Shown here: positions 5,730-13,167 of the stretch, one piece after another
Layout of the letters: every line of letters begins with the position of its first letter
How positions within the stretch are numbered: position 1 is the first letter of the stretch
DNA from: an uncultured bacterium
Lineage (GTDB): Bacteria > Bacillota_I > Bacilli_A > RF39 > UBA660
DNA: 23,700 nucleotides
Assembly: GCA_949288625.1 (NCBI GenBank)
Contig: CASEKZ010000085.1
Span: 1-23,700, forward strand
Direction: 5' to 3'
Program-made: the position numbers and the translations under genes
Notes under the pieces: generated by a model
What the model saw: only the letters and a program-made list of their open reading frames with translations
Told to the model about the DNA's origin: nothing
The model's database searches: none

Positions 5730-6362
5730 TTACCTTGCCTTTGCTTTTACGTAATACCTTTCCTTACCACCTTTAGTACACGTAACTAAAGTTACAATCA
5801 TATCATCACCATTTTCCGGTTGCGCTAAATAACTTGCATCATCTATCGTTGTAACACCATACTCATAAACGTAATAATCAACGCTTTTACCAGATAAATC
5901 AGTAATGGTTACCTTGTCATTTTCCCTTAGACGATTAATCTTAATAAAGAAATTCCCACGCATAAAATTATGCCCACCAATTGCTACGTTACCTGACGTA
6001 TTTAGTTCTGGCCCTGATATTTTTACAACCGATGCATCATATGCTCTTTTAGTATTTTCTTTTAATATTGGCTGATATATATTTATTTTATTTATTCTAA
6101 TTTTACCTAATACCGTGTACGAAACACCATCATAAGTAGTTGTTATTTCACTTACTTGAGTATTATTATTTTGATTTTTTTCTATTTGCTCATCTACTTT
6201 ATCAATTATTCCATCCGCAACTTCCTGACGCTTTCTTTCCCTAAAATTACTATATATAAAAAGTCCAACAAAAACATAAAGAGCTATAATAATTAAAACA
6301 ATTATCACGTTAAATAACTTCTCTTTGTTTACCTTATCTATTATACTTAATATTTTTTTCAT
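5730..6362 (-). CDS. membrane-anchored sortase-family transpeptidase
   Basis: 210 aa. A cytoplasmic N-terminus is followed by one membrane anchor (about 18-38), a polar stalk rich in Asn/Gln/Thr, then the sortase beta-barrel. The catalytic triad is visible: His131 in AIGGHNF, Cys195 in TLVTCTKGG, and Arg202 in GKERYYVKA. Sortases cleave a C-terminal sorting signal and join the protein to the cell wall or another protein. The subclass (D/E/A-like) cannot be assigned by eye. It is the last gene of an operon with the WG-repeat protein and the 54-aa membrane protein; GGAGGG precedes the ATG. No LPxTG-type substrate is visible in the window. Confidence 0.9.
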   Translation of the reverse strand: MKKILSIIDKVNKEKLFNVIIVLIIIALYVFVGLFIYSNFRERKRQEVADGIIDKVDEQIEKNQNNNTQVSEITTTYDGVSYTVLGKIRINKINIYQPILKENTKRAYDASVVKISGPELNTSGNVAIGGHNFMRGNFFIKINRLRENDKVTITDLSGKSVDYYVYEYGVTTIDDASYLAQPENGDDMIVTLVTCTKGGKERYYVKAKAR

Positions 6363-6371
6363 ACGCCCTCC

Positions 6372-6536
6372 TTATACCTTAATTATTGGCTTTAAAAGGT
6401 CATAACCGAAAAAATAAACCAATAAACCAAGTGCTACCAATAAAATTAATGATATATATACACCAAGCATAAAACGATCCTTCTTTTTAGTTTCTTTTTC
6501 GTTTGATACATCTACCAAATCCATACTATCATTCAT
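6372..6536 (-). CDS. 54-aa single-pass membrane protein in the sortase operon
   Basis: A short ORF between the WG gene and sortase. The ATG at 6536 is 2 nt after the WG stop codon, with GGTGATT as ribosome site inside the end of the WG gene; the stop TAA is at 6374-6372, 9 nt before the sortase start. Layout: acidic N-terminus, the basic cluster KETKKKDR (15-22), one membrane helix (about 23-44), and a short tail DLLKPIIKV. An inner ATG at residue 5 is an alternative start. I do not recognise a family. Tight spacing on both sides supports it as a true co-translated gene. Confidence 0.7.
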   Translation of the reverse strand: MNDSMDLVDVSNEKETKKKDRFMLGVYISLILLVALGLLVYFFGYDLLKPIIKV

Positions 6537-6538
6537 AA

Positions 6539-8371
6539 TTAATCACCACTATCCTTACTATTTGTATTATCAACGTAAATTAATTTACCCTTATAATTAT
6601 AATACTCATTTTTAACTATTATATAATTTTCATAAGCTTCATACTCAGCGTTAAACGAAGTAATATTAATTTCTGCTAAATTATTAGACGTAATAATTAA
6701 ATCATTAGCATCTGTAGAAGCCTTAAACAATGGGTATAAATCATTAAACACGATGTCATCATAATAAGTATCATTTACCCTTTTACCTTTAGAATTATAA
6801 ATAGCATACCGGTTATCTTTTCTAACGGCATAAAATACGTTATCACTAGATGCGCTCATTTTTTTAACGTTACCATTTGCCATTTTTATTTCATTATTTT
6901 CAAAATTAATTATTATTTTGCCATCCGTGTTTATAACACCATAACCATTCGTAGTTTTTGCTATTGCCTCACCATAAGAATCAAATTCCGATGCCTCTAT
7001 AAAACGTTCATCAGAAATTAAATTACCATCTTCATTTATATATCCGTAAGTTCCATCCGAAAACATAACTACTGCAGCACCATTTTTAAATGGCTTTACA
7101 AGTTCATAATCACCAGTTAACGTTTTAAATACCTCACCATTTCTAACCAGTACAATCTCATCTTGATTTTTCCTATAATTATGAGTTACATAAGCAAATA
7201 TGGTATCACCATAATAAGTATTTTCCTCTCTTAAGCCACCTTCTATTTGCTCCATCGTTTTCGTACTGATATATTCATAAGTATGATTCTTAGTTAAAGC
7301 TTTTAATATTCCTGTTTCAACTGAATCAATCGTTAAACTATCATAATCATCAGACTCCAATAAAACCTTGTTATCTTGAACGTAAATATACCTTTTACCA
7401 CCAGTTGAAGTAGTTTCATAAAAAACATTATTTACTTCTGGTGTTATCTCATTTAAAGTAGCAGAAGAAACAACCGTACCATCCGTAAGATTAACAATCA
7501 AAGAAGATGAGTTAACCTTTACCACCCCATACCTTTGATACTCATAATTAGTAACACTTGAAGATGATACTTCTATTATCTTATCATCACTATCGGTTAA
7601 TTTATACTCATATATTTGCTTACCATCTAAGTTTATAAGTCCAACAGAATTACCACTAGTATATGTATAAACATCTTTTTGATACGAAATCATGTCATAA
7701 GTAAACTTTGTTTTTTCCCTTAAATCAGCATCTAATATACCATATTTTAAACCATTTTTGGTTGCCTTGGCCGCTATTATATCATTTCCTGCCCGATATA
7801 TTGAAAAATAAGTTCCAGTTGGTACAACCTCTTTACCACCCTTATCAATAATAAGTGGTAAATTAGAAGAATCTTTTACAATTGCATAACCCTTTATAAA
7901 ATTTTCTCCATATGAATACTTAGGATTAACAATCTTATTTCCAGTATAATCAATATAACCATACTTATTATTCTGAACTATTCTAATTGGTTGATTATTA
8001 CTTGCATAAACTTTTAAGTTGTTTAAAACCTCACCCGTTTTATTAATAAAAAACTCAAACCCTAAAAGCATTACGATAATAACATATAACATTGCCTTTT
8101 TTACTATTTTTCTTGTCTTAGCACTTTTTATGTTAAAATCCTTTATCGAAGGCTTATACTCATCTAACTTTTCCCTAGAGGCATCAATTTCAACTTTAAC
8201 ATCACTTTTATCGGTACTTTCTAATAGTTTTTCCAACTCTTTTTCATCTTCTTTAGATGAATCCGTTGTTTCAGAAAGGTCAATAAAATCAAGCATCTCA
8301 TCTATCTGATTAGAGACTTTTTCATCCGCTTCAAAATCAAGAGTTTCAATTTCTTCATCTTTATTTTCCAC
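6539..8371 (-). CDS. WG-repeat (KWG) membrane protein
   Basis: 610 aa. An acidic, disordered cytoplasmic N-terminus (1-85) with many Glu/Asp/Ser is followed by a basic patch, one membrane helix (about 92-110), and a long external region made of repeated WG/KWG-like units: NKYGYIDYTGNKIV, KYGILDADL, SVGLINLDGKQI, TYGYINEDGNLI, GYGVINTDGKII, RYAIYNSKGKRV. Such repeats form beta-propeller-like or beta-stranded surfaces and are common in host-associated bacteria; their ligands are unknown. The start is GTG at 8371 with AAGGAGGG seven to eight nt upstream. It is the first gene of an operon with a 54-aa membrane protein and a sortase. No sorting signal is present; it is held by its N-terminal anchor. 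Confidence 0.85.
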   Translation of the reverse strand: MENKDEEIETLDFEADEKVSNQIDEMLDFIDLSETTDSSKEDEKELEKLLESTDKSDVKVEIDASREKLDEYKPSIKDFNIKSAKTRKIVKKAMLYVIIVMLLGFEFFINKTGEVLNNLKVYASNNQPIRIVQNNKYGYIDYTGNKIVNPKYSYGENFIKGYAIVKDSSNLPLIIDKGGKEVVPTGTYFSIYRAGNDIIAAKATKNGLKYGILDADLREKTKFTYDMISYQKDVYTYTSGNSVGLINLDGKQIYEYKLTDSDDKIIEVSSSSVTNYEYQRYGVVKVNSSSLIVNLTDGTVVSSATLNEITPEVNNVFYETTSTGGKRYIYVQDNKVLLESDDYDSLTIDSVETGILKALTKNHTYEYISTKTMEQIEGGLREENTYYGDTIFAYVTHNYRKNQDEIVLVRNGEVFKTLTGDYELVKPFKNGAAVVMFSDGTYGYINEDGNLISDERFIEASEFDSYGEAIAKTTNGYGVINTDGKIIINFENNEIKMANGNVKKMSASSDNVFYAVRKDNRYAIYNSKGKRVNDTYYDDIVFNDLYPLFKASTDANDLIITSNNLAEINITSFNAEYEAYENYIIVKNEYYNYKGKLIYVDNTNSKDSGD

Positions 8372-8402
8372 AGCATGACCCTCCTTTTTAGTATCTAAGA
8401 TA

Positions 8403-8431
8403 ATTTTATAATAAAACTAGGTAAAAGACAA
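8403..8431 (-). promoter_or_regulatory. promoter of the WG/54-aa/sortase operon
   Basis: -35 TTGTCT (complement of 8426-8431), 17 nt, and -10 TAAAAT (complement of 8403-8408). It lies immediately downstream of the LRR-gene terminator, so the operon is independent. Confidence 0.6.
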
Positions 8432-8454
8432 GTTAACTACCATATAAATGTAAA

Positions 8455-8479
8455 TAAAAACCAAGCTTTATTCGCTTGG
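8455..8479 (-). terminator. intrinsic terminator containing the LRR-gene stop codon
   Basis: CCAAGC (8461-8466) pairs with GCTTGG (8474-8479), 7-nt loop holding the stop TAA (8470-8468), followed by TTTTTATTT on the minus strand. Confidence 0.8.
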
Positions 8480-9970
8480 CTTTAACTCACTTGGAAATCC
8501 AATACTTGCCCACTTATCATTGAACCTGGTTTTATCACCTTCTATTATTACTTCGGTTAAAGGAGCTCCAGAAAATGCATTTTGCCCTATAGTTTCAACA
8601 CTAGATGGTATTGTTATACTAGTTAATTTTGTATTATAAAATGCGCGTTCACCTATTGTTTCTAATTTATTTGACAATTTTATATTGCTTATAGTAGAAC
8701 CGCTAAAGGCATTATCATCAATTACTTTTACGTTATTAGGAATAGTCATAGTATTTATATTAGCATCTGAAAACGCATTTGACTTAATTTCCACTAACGA
8801 AATAGGCAAGGTTATATTATCGATCTCTGCCTCAGTAAAAGCACTTTCGCCTATTGATGTTACCGCATTACCAATTACTAGGTTATTTATTTTTGCTACT
8901 GCCGCAAAATTCTCTGTTTGAGCAAGAACGTTTGAATTCACATTAAACGTACCAATATTAGTACTAGCAAACGTATTAGGTATTGCATATAAAATCGTAT
9001 TATTAATTGTAAGTTCCTTTGCGGTAATACCCATTAAAATAGGTAAAACAACAACGTCATTATCAATTACTAAATCAGTAACAACGGGCATATCAATAAG
9101 TAATTTTAAATATCTTTTAGTATAATCAACATCATTTAAGTCAGTTGGATTTTCTAAAACCAAATCATTACCACACTTTGAATCAGACATATTACTTGCG
9201 TTACATTCTCCGCTTTCATATCTTTCATAAACTTCTATAAATCGTTGTTTTATTTCTGGTTTACCACTAAATAAGGTAAGATATAAAACCCACGTTAAAG
9301 TATCACCTAAATCAGAACCAGTTGACGCATTATTAAAATTTAAACCATGATTAGCCAAATATTCAAACCCAAAATTAACAATCAAAGTTGCGTTTGACAA
9401 AGAAGCTAACCCACTAGGTGTTTCAAAATCATTATAATCTAGTTTTCCAATGGCTTTTATATGAACAGTACCATCACTATAAAAATCATAATAAGTATTA
9501 ACATATAATCTATTTGATGCAATAATACCAGCATCTTTATTAGTTAAAACAACATCTAAAAAAGTACTATCATCTATGGTTGTTTCATATGTTTCATACC
9601 CATCTTTGGTAATGGTAACACTATAAGTATCCCTTGGAAATACGTAATTAAAATCCACAAAATTATTACTACTTACCATTACTTCTTTTGTAAAGACTTT
9701 GTTATCACTTTTAAAAGTTATAACAGCAATTCCTTCGTCTCCAGAGTCTTCTATTATGCTTCCTGTAACACTAATAAAGTTTTCGTTATCTACTGATATA
9801 TTACATACTTTATTTATGAATTCTCCAGTTGCAGTACCCTCACTATTTGCATCACCAACACTACCAGTTAACCTTTTAACTAAGTTTGGTGATATTAAAA
9901 TTAAAACCCCAATAACAACTAAAATAACGATTGCAATTATTAATATTATTACTTTCTTTTTCTTATTCAT
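8468..9970 (-). CDS. membrane-anchored PEGA-like/BspA-type leucine-rich repeat protein
   Basis: 500 aa. Basic start MNKKKK and one membrane anchor (about 5-28). A small beta-sandwich, PEGA-like or carboxypeptidase-regulatory-like, follows at about 55-125 (ending in DTYSVTITKDGYETYETTI). A unique middle region has a Cys pair in SGECNASNMSDSKCG. The C-terminal 200 residues carry BspA/LRR_5-type repeats: SIGESAFTEAEI, EIKSNAFSDANI, VIDDNAFSGSTI, TIGERAFYNTKL, TIGQNAFSGAPL. These 22-23-residue repeats bind ligands at bacterial surfaces. I placed the start at 9970 because GGAGGAG lies 4 nt upstream; an upstream in-frame ATG at 10024 would lie inside the promoter -35. It is a single-gene unit. Confidence 0.85.
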   Translation of the reverse strand: MNKKKKVIILIIAIVILVVIGVLILISPNLVKRLTGSVGDANSEGTATGEFINKVCNISVDNENFISVTGSIIEDSGDEGIAVITFKSDNKVFTKEVMVSSNNFVDFNYVFPRDTYSVTITKDGYETYETTIDDSTFLDVVLTNKDAGIIASNRLYVNTYYDFYSDGTVHIKAIGKLDYNDFETPSGLASLSNATLIVNFGFEYLANHGLNFNNASTGSDLGDTLTWVLYLTLFSGKPEIKQRFIEVYERYESGECNASNMSDSKCGNDLVLENPTDLNDVDYTKRYLKLLIDMPVVTDLVIDNDVVVLPILMGITAKELTINNTILYAIPNTFASTNIGTFNVNSNVLAQTENFAAVAKINNLVIGNAVTSIGESAFTEAEIDNITLPISLVEIKSNAFSDANINTMTIPNNVKVIDDNAFSGSTISNIKLSNKLETIGERAFYNTKLTSITIPSSVETIGQNAFSGAPLTEVIIEGDKTRFNDKWASIGFPSELKPSE

Positions 9971-9995
9971 GCTACTCCTCCGATATTCTAACAAA

Positions 9996-10024
9996 ATTAT
10001 AACATAATAAAAAATATTTTTCAA
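9996..10024 (-). promoter_or_regulatory. promoter of the LRR gene
   Basis: -35 TTGAAA (complement of 10019-10024), 17 nt, and extended -10 TGTTATAAT (complement of 9996-10004). It starts only 3 nt beyond the U-tract of the obg terminator. Confidence 0.75.
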
Positions 10025-10026
10025 TT

Positions 10027-10050
10027 AAAAAGGAATGTTGATCATTCCTT
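10027..10050 (-). terminator. intrinsic terminator containing the obg stop codon
   Basis: AAGGAATG (10030-10037) pairs perfectly with CATTCCTT (10043-10050) around a 5-nt loop, with U-tract at 10027-10031. The stop TGA (10044-10042) spans loop and stem. Confidence 0.85.
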
Positions 10051-11310
10051 AAATTCAAATATCATATCCATTATTTGTACTTTATCACCATATTTACAAC
10101 CCATTTCAAGTAATTTATCATCAATTCCCATTTTTCTTAACTTTCTTGCAAAGCGAACTGCACCATCATTAGTAAACTTTGTCATTTTAAATAGTTTTTC
10201 TACTTCTTTTCCTTTTACTACGTATATATCATTATCCTTAGTAATGGTAAATGGTTCTTCTTTTTTAAACTTATATAAAACGTGTGATTCAAATTTTTCT
10301 TCATCAAATAATGGTTTTTCTTTTATTTTATCTAACTCCTCAGCAATTGCAATAAGTGCTTTATCAAGTCCCGTATTAGTTATTGCGCTAATTTCATAAA
10401 CCGGTTTATTAATGACTTTTTTAAATTTATTTAAATTATCTTTAGCACCTGGTAAATCCATTTTATTAGCGATTATTATTTGTGGTCTTTTAATAAGATC
10501 TTTATCAAAATCTTCCAATTCTTTATTTATTACTTTATAATCTTCGATTGGATCTCTTCCTTCTTGACCCGACATATCAATTACGTGTGCAATAACCCGT
10601 GTTCTTTCAATGTGCTTTAAAAACTTATCTCCTAACCCTTCACCTAGTGATGCTCCTTTAATTAAACCAGGAAGATCCGCTGCCACAAAAGTTCTTTTAT
10701 CAATCGTTCTTACAACTCCTAAGTTAGGTGTTAAAGTAGTAAAATGATATGCTGCAATCTTAGGCTTTGAAGCAGAAATCTTAGATAAAATAGTTGATTT
10801 ACCAACTGATGGCATGCCAACAAAACCAACGTCTGCAAGCAGTCTTAATTCCACTTTTAAAGTTCTTTCCTCGCCAGGCTCTCCATGTTCAGAAAAATTA
10901 GGTGCCGGATTAGAAGGTGTTGCAAACGCGGTATTACCACGTCCACCACGTCCACCATGAGCTACTATAACCTCATCATCTTCCTTTGTTAAATCGGCTA
11001 TTATAAAACCAGTATCATCATCTTTAATGGTCGTACCAAGGGGAACTTTAATAACAACGTCTTTAGCACCACGTCCGTTTTTATTTTTACCCTCACCATT
11101 AGCACCCTTAGGTGCCTTTATTAGCTTATTATACCTTAAATCAAGTAGCGTTCTAAGTCCAGGATCTGTTTTAAAAATAACGTTTGCACCGCGCCCACCA
11201 TTTCCACCAAAAGGTCCTCCATTAGGGATGTACTTTTCCCTTCTAAAAGCGGTACAACCATCACCACCATTACCAGCCTTAACCTTAATTATAACCTCAT
11301 CAACAAACAT
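10042..11310 (-). CDS. obg: Obg/CgtA ribosome-assembly GTPase
   Basis: 422 aa, the usual three-domain Obg. The glycine-rich Obg fold (1-158, with repeated GGxGGRG motifs such as GGPFGGNGGRGANV and AHGGRGGRGN) is followed by the G domain: P-loop GMPSVGKST (165-173), switch II ADLPGL (211-216), and the base-specificity motif NKMD. The C-terminal OCT domain covers roughly 350-422. Obg acts in late 50S maturation and stress control and, in B. subtilis, in sporulation signalling. Start ATG at 11310 is set by AAGGTGAT upstream and by the invariant N-terminus MFVDEV. It lies 31 nt downstream of trmB and ends in its own terminator. Confidence 0.97.
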   Translation of the reverse strand: MFVDEVIIKVKAGNGGDGCTAFRREKYIPNGGPFGGNGGRGANVIFKTDPGLRTLLDLRYNKLIKAPKGANGEGKNKNGRGAKDVVIKVPLGTTIKDDDTGFIIADLTKEDDEVIVAHGGRGGRGNTAFATPSNPAPNFSEHGEPGEERTLKVELRLLADVGFVGMPSVGKSTILSKISASKPKIAAYHFTTLTPNLGVVRTIDKRTFVAADLPGLIKGASLGEGLGDKFLKHIERTRVIAHVIDMSGQEGRDPIEDYKVINKELEDFDKDLIKRPQIIIANKMDLPGAKDNLNKFKKVINKPVYEISAITNTGLDKALIAIAEELDKIKEKPLFDEEKFESHVLYKFKKEEPFTITKDNDIYVVKGKEVEKLFKMTKFTNDGAVRFARKLRKMGIDDKLLEMGCKYGDKVQIMDMIFEFKE

Positions 11311-11341
11311 AAAAATCACCTTATTTCTATAATGCTTTTAA

Positions 11342-11980
11342 TCATTGCTTAAATACAGCATCTAAGTAATATATATTACGATGCTCTTTATAATACTGCT
11401 TTTCAAAGTCTGTTAAAACGTTCTTTATTTTTCTTTCATCATTATGTAAATCCAAACTAACCTTTTCAAAAGAATACCAATATTTACTTAAGCTTTCTAG
11501 GGCTGATGCAAATAATATTTTGTTATCTGTTTTTAGTATTATGTGTTTATTTTTCTTAAATACCCGGTCATAAATCTTTAAATAACTTTCATGAGTAAAT
11601 CTTTTTTTCTCATCTTGTTTTTTTGGCCAAGGTTCAGAAAAAGTTAAGTAAATAGTATCAATTTCTTTACCAAAAAAATTAACGATATCACTTGCGTTTG
11701 CACATATTATTTTTAAGTTAGGAATCATATTTTTATTTATGTTATTAACTGCTTGGGCAGCCTGTGACTTATCAAGCTCCAATCCGATATAATTAATCTT
11801 GGGATTTTGCTTTGCCATTTCTATAATAAAACTTCCCCTACCCATACCAAGTTCTAGACATATTGGGTTATTATTATTAAACTTCTTATTCCAGTTATTT
11901 TTATACAAAGAAGGATTCTTAACAACATAAGAACTATTATTTAATATTTCATCTGCGTTTTTTAAAAAGTTGTATCGCAT
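11342..11980 (-). CDS. trmB: tRNA (guanine-N7-)-methyltransferase TrmB
   Basis: 212 aa SAM-dependent enzyme that methylates G46 in the tRNA variable loop. The SAM-binding motif I is LELGMGRGSFI (42-52), motif II is YIGLELDKS, and the family signature appears as SEPWPKKQDEKKRFTH (115-130). Two residues in that signature differ from the usual DPWPKxxHxKRR: Glu replaces Asp, and Asp replaces His. Start ATG at 11980 follows GAGGTGAA, and MRYN is the typical opening. It lies between rpmA and obg, the place occupied by spo0B in B. subtilis; the rpmA terminator separates it from rpmA, so it likely shares a transcript with obg. Confidence 0.93.
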   Translation of the reverse strand: MRYNFLKNADEILNNSSYVVKNPSLYKNNWNKKFNNNNPICLELGMGRGSFIIEMAKQNPKINYIGLELDKSQAAQAVNNINKNMIPNLKIICANASDIVNFFGKEIDTIYLTFSEPWPKKQDEKKRFTHESYLKIYDRVFKKNKHIILKTDNKILFASALESLSKYWYSFEKVSLDLHNDERKIKNVLTDFEKQYYKEHRNIYYLDAVFKQ

Positions 11981-12088
11981 AAACTTCACCTCTAATAATG
12001 ATTGTATCATATTTTAGCAAAAAATAAATTTTCATTTTATATTTTGAAAAACTTCTACTAAAAAAATACGTATGTCATCAAAATAATC

Positions 12089-12115
12089 AAAAAAAATTCT
12101 ACAAAACGTAGAATT
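12089..12115 (-). terminator. intrinsic terminator overlapping the rpmA stop codon
   Basis: AATTCTAC (12095-12102) pairs perfectly with GTAGAATT (12108-12115) around a 5-nt loop, then eight U (12089-12096). The stop TAA is 12116-12114. It ends the rplU-prp-rpmA operon. Confidence 0.9.
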
Positions 12116-12395
12116 ATTTTTCAACGTATACACTTACTTGTTTTTTGTCTCTACCCTTACGTTCAAATTTAACATAACCAGTAATTAACGCGTATAAAGT
12201 ATGATCTTTTCCCATACCAACGTTGTTACCTGGATAAATTTTAGTTCCTCTTTGACGATAGATTATTGATCCTGCTGGAATAAGTTCACCATCAGCGGCT
12301 TTAGCACCTAATCTGCGTCCAGCGGAATCACGGCCGTTATGAGTAGAACCCTGAGCCTTTACGTGTGCAAATAATTGGATTTGTAACTTAATCAT
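12114..12395 (-). CDS. rpmA: ribosomal protein L27 (bL27)
   Basis: 93 aa component of the 50S subunit near the peptidyl-transferase centre. The family core is clear: STHNGRDSAGRRLGAKAADG, IIYRQRGTKIYPGNNVG, YVKFERKGRDKKQVSVY. It carries the Firmicute-type N-terminal extension MIKLQIQLFA preceding H-V-K-A, the segment that the Prp protease removes in other species. The usual LQFFA before the cut is IQLFA here, a Phe-to-Leu change. AGGAGG precedes the ATG. It is the last gene of the rplU-prp-rpmA operon. Confidence 0.97.
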   Translation of the reverse strand: MIKLQIQLFAHVKAQGSTHNGRDSAGRRLGAKAADGELIPAGSIIYRQRGTKIYPGNNVGMGKDHTLYALITGYVKFERKGRDKKQVSVYVEK

Positions 12396-12411
12396 AAGTT
12401 TTGCCTCCTAT

Positions 12412-12714
12412 CTATAAAATTTTAATGTTTTTACTATAATCTTTTTGTAGTTCTACTAACATGTCTTTCATATTAATAAAAATCTTGTTTATAACGTCAT
12501 CTCGTTTTAAAATTTTAGCTTCAATCAAACCAGGTTTATCAGTTACAGCAACTGATTTTTCATCAAGCTTAAGCGCTAGGTTTATACTTGTTATAGCAAT
12601 CGTACTTACCGATGCACAAACGATGTCTTTTCCATATTCATCGTAATTAGCGTGACCAGATATTTTAAAACCATTAATTACGTTACCATCATAGTTTATT
12701 TTAACTTTGATCAT
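12412..12714 (-). CDS. prp: ribosomal-processing cysteine protease Prp (YsxB)
   Basis: 100 aa. The catalytic pair is visible in the signature GHANYDEYGKDIVCASVST: His21 and Cys33, in the same spacing as characterised Prp. It cleaves the N-terminal extension of L27 before ribosome assembly, which fits its position between rplU and rpmA. I chose the second of two adjacent ATGs (12714) because it gives about 5 nt to GGTGA and matches the usual MIxV opening; the ATG at 12717 would be too close. Confidence 0.93.
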   Translation of the reverse strand: MIKVKINYDGNVINGFKISGHANYDEYGKDIVCASVSTIAITSINLALKLDEKSVAVTDKPGLIEAKILKRDDVINKIFINMKDMLVELQKDYSKNIKIL

Positions 12715-12730
12715 CATGTTCACCAATTAA

Positions 12731-13030
12731 CTAAGCGTTAATTTTAGTAATCGTAAGTTTAGTATATGGTTGGCGATGACCTTGCTTTTTATGCGAACTT
12801 TTCTTTGGTAAATATTTAAAGATAATAATCTTTTTTTGCTTACCATGTTTTTCCACTTTAGCTTCTACGGTAGCTCCTTTTACGTATGGAGTCCCAACTT
12901 TGTTATCAACCATAATTACCTTATCAAAAGTATACTTTTTACCAGGTTCAGCATCTAATTTTTCAACGTAAATACTAGAACCTTCTTCAACACGATACTG
13001 TTTGCCGCCGGTTTCAATAACTGCTTTCAT
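12731..13030 (-). CDS. rplU: ribosomal protein L21 (bL21)
   Basis: 99 aa 50S protein that binds 23S rRNA near domain V/VI. Family blocks are MKAVIETGGKQYRVEEG at the N-terminus, DKVIMVDNKVGTPYVKGATVEA in the middle, and the basic tail KYLPKKSSHKKQGHRQPYTKL. Start ATG at 13030 is fixed by AAGGAGG and by the invariant opening; an upstream in-frame start at 13066 would be inside the leader. First gene of rplU-prp-rpmA, with its own promoter and a structured leader. Confidence 0.97.
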   Translation of the reverse strand: MKAVIETGGKQYRVEEGSSIYVEKLDAEPGKKYTFDKVIMVDNKVGTPYVKGATVEAKVEKHGKQKKIIIFKYLPKKSSHKKQGHRQPYTKLTITKINA

Positions 13031-13132
13031 AGACTTTTCCTCCTTCTTATATAATAGACTCACCATTAAGGTACATAATTGTTTACTTTAAACCTTTTCT
13101 GTGTGGTTGAAGAACAAGAAGTTCATTCAAAC
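13031..13132 (-). promoter_or_regulatory. structured rplU leader, probable L21-type autoregulatory element
   Basis: About 100 nt of untranslated RNA lie between promoter and rplU. It can form nested helices: ACCA/TGGT (13104-13107 with 13062-13065) enclosing AAGGT/ACCTT (13092-13096 with 13068-13072). CTTCTT in the 5' part could pair with AAGAAG that overlaps the ribosome site. Bacilli commonly carry an L21 leader at this place through which the protein limits its own synthesis; identity here is inferred from position and structure, not from a covariance search. Confidence 0.5.
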
Positions 13133-13138
13133 GAATTA

Positions 13139-13167
13139 ATTTTATCATACATAAAGGGTTTAGTCAA
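13139..13167 (-). promoter_or_regulatory. promoter of rplU-prp-rpmA
   Basis: -35 TTGACT (complement of 13162-13167), 17-nt spacer ending in TGA (extended -10), and -10 TAAAAT (complement of 13139-13144). The -35 box overlaps the last codons of spoIVFB, uncoupling the ribosomal operon from the sporulation genes upstream. Confidence 0.75.

Noticed and set aside
8019..8309. Plus-strand ORF opposite the start of the WG gene, Ser/Leu-rich
   Set aside because: Composition is the complement of an acidic Lys/Glu region. No promoter or ribosome site supports it.
8560..8960. Repeated motifs that could be a DNA repeat or CRISPR-like array
   Set aside because: They are protein-level leucine-rich repeats with divergent codons, not identical direct repeats with spacers.
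11027..11332. Plus-strand Pro-rich ORF opposite obg
   Set aside because: It is the complement of the glycine-rich Obg domain, a well-known artefact.
13031..13132. T-box or other amino-acid riboswitch ahead of rplU
   Set aside because: No T-box sequence or terminator/antiterminator pair. A ribosomal-protein leader fits better.
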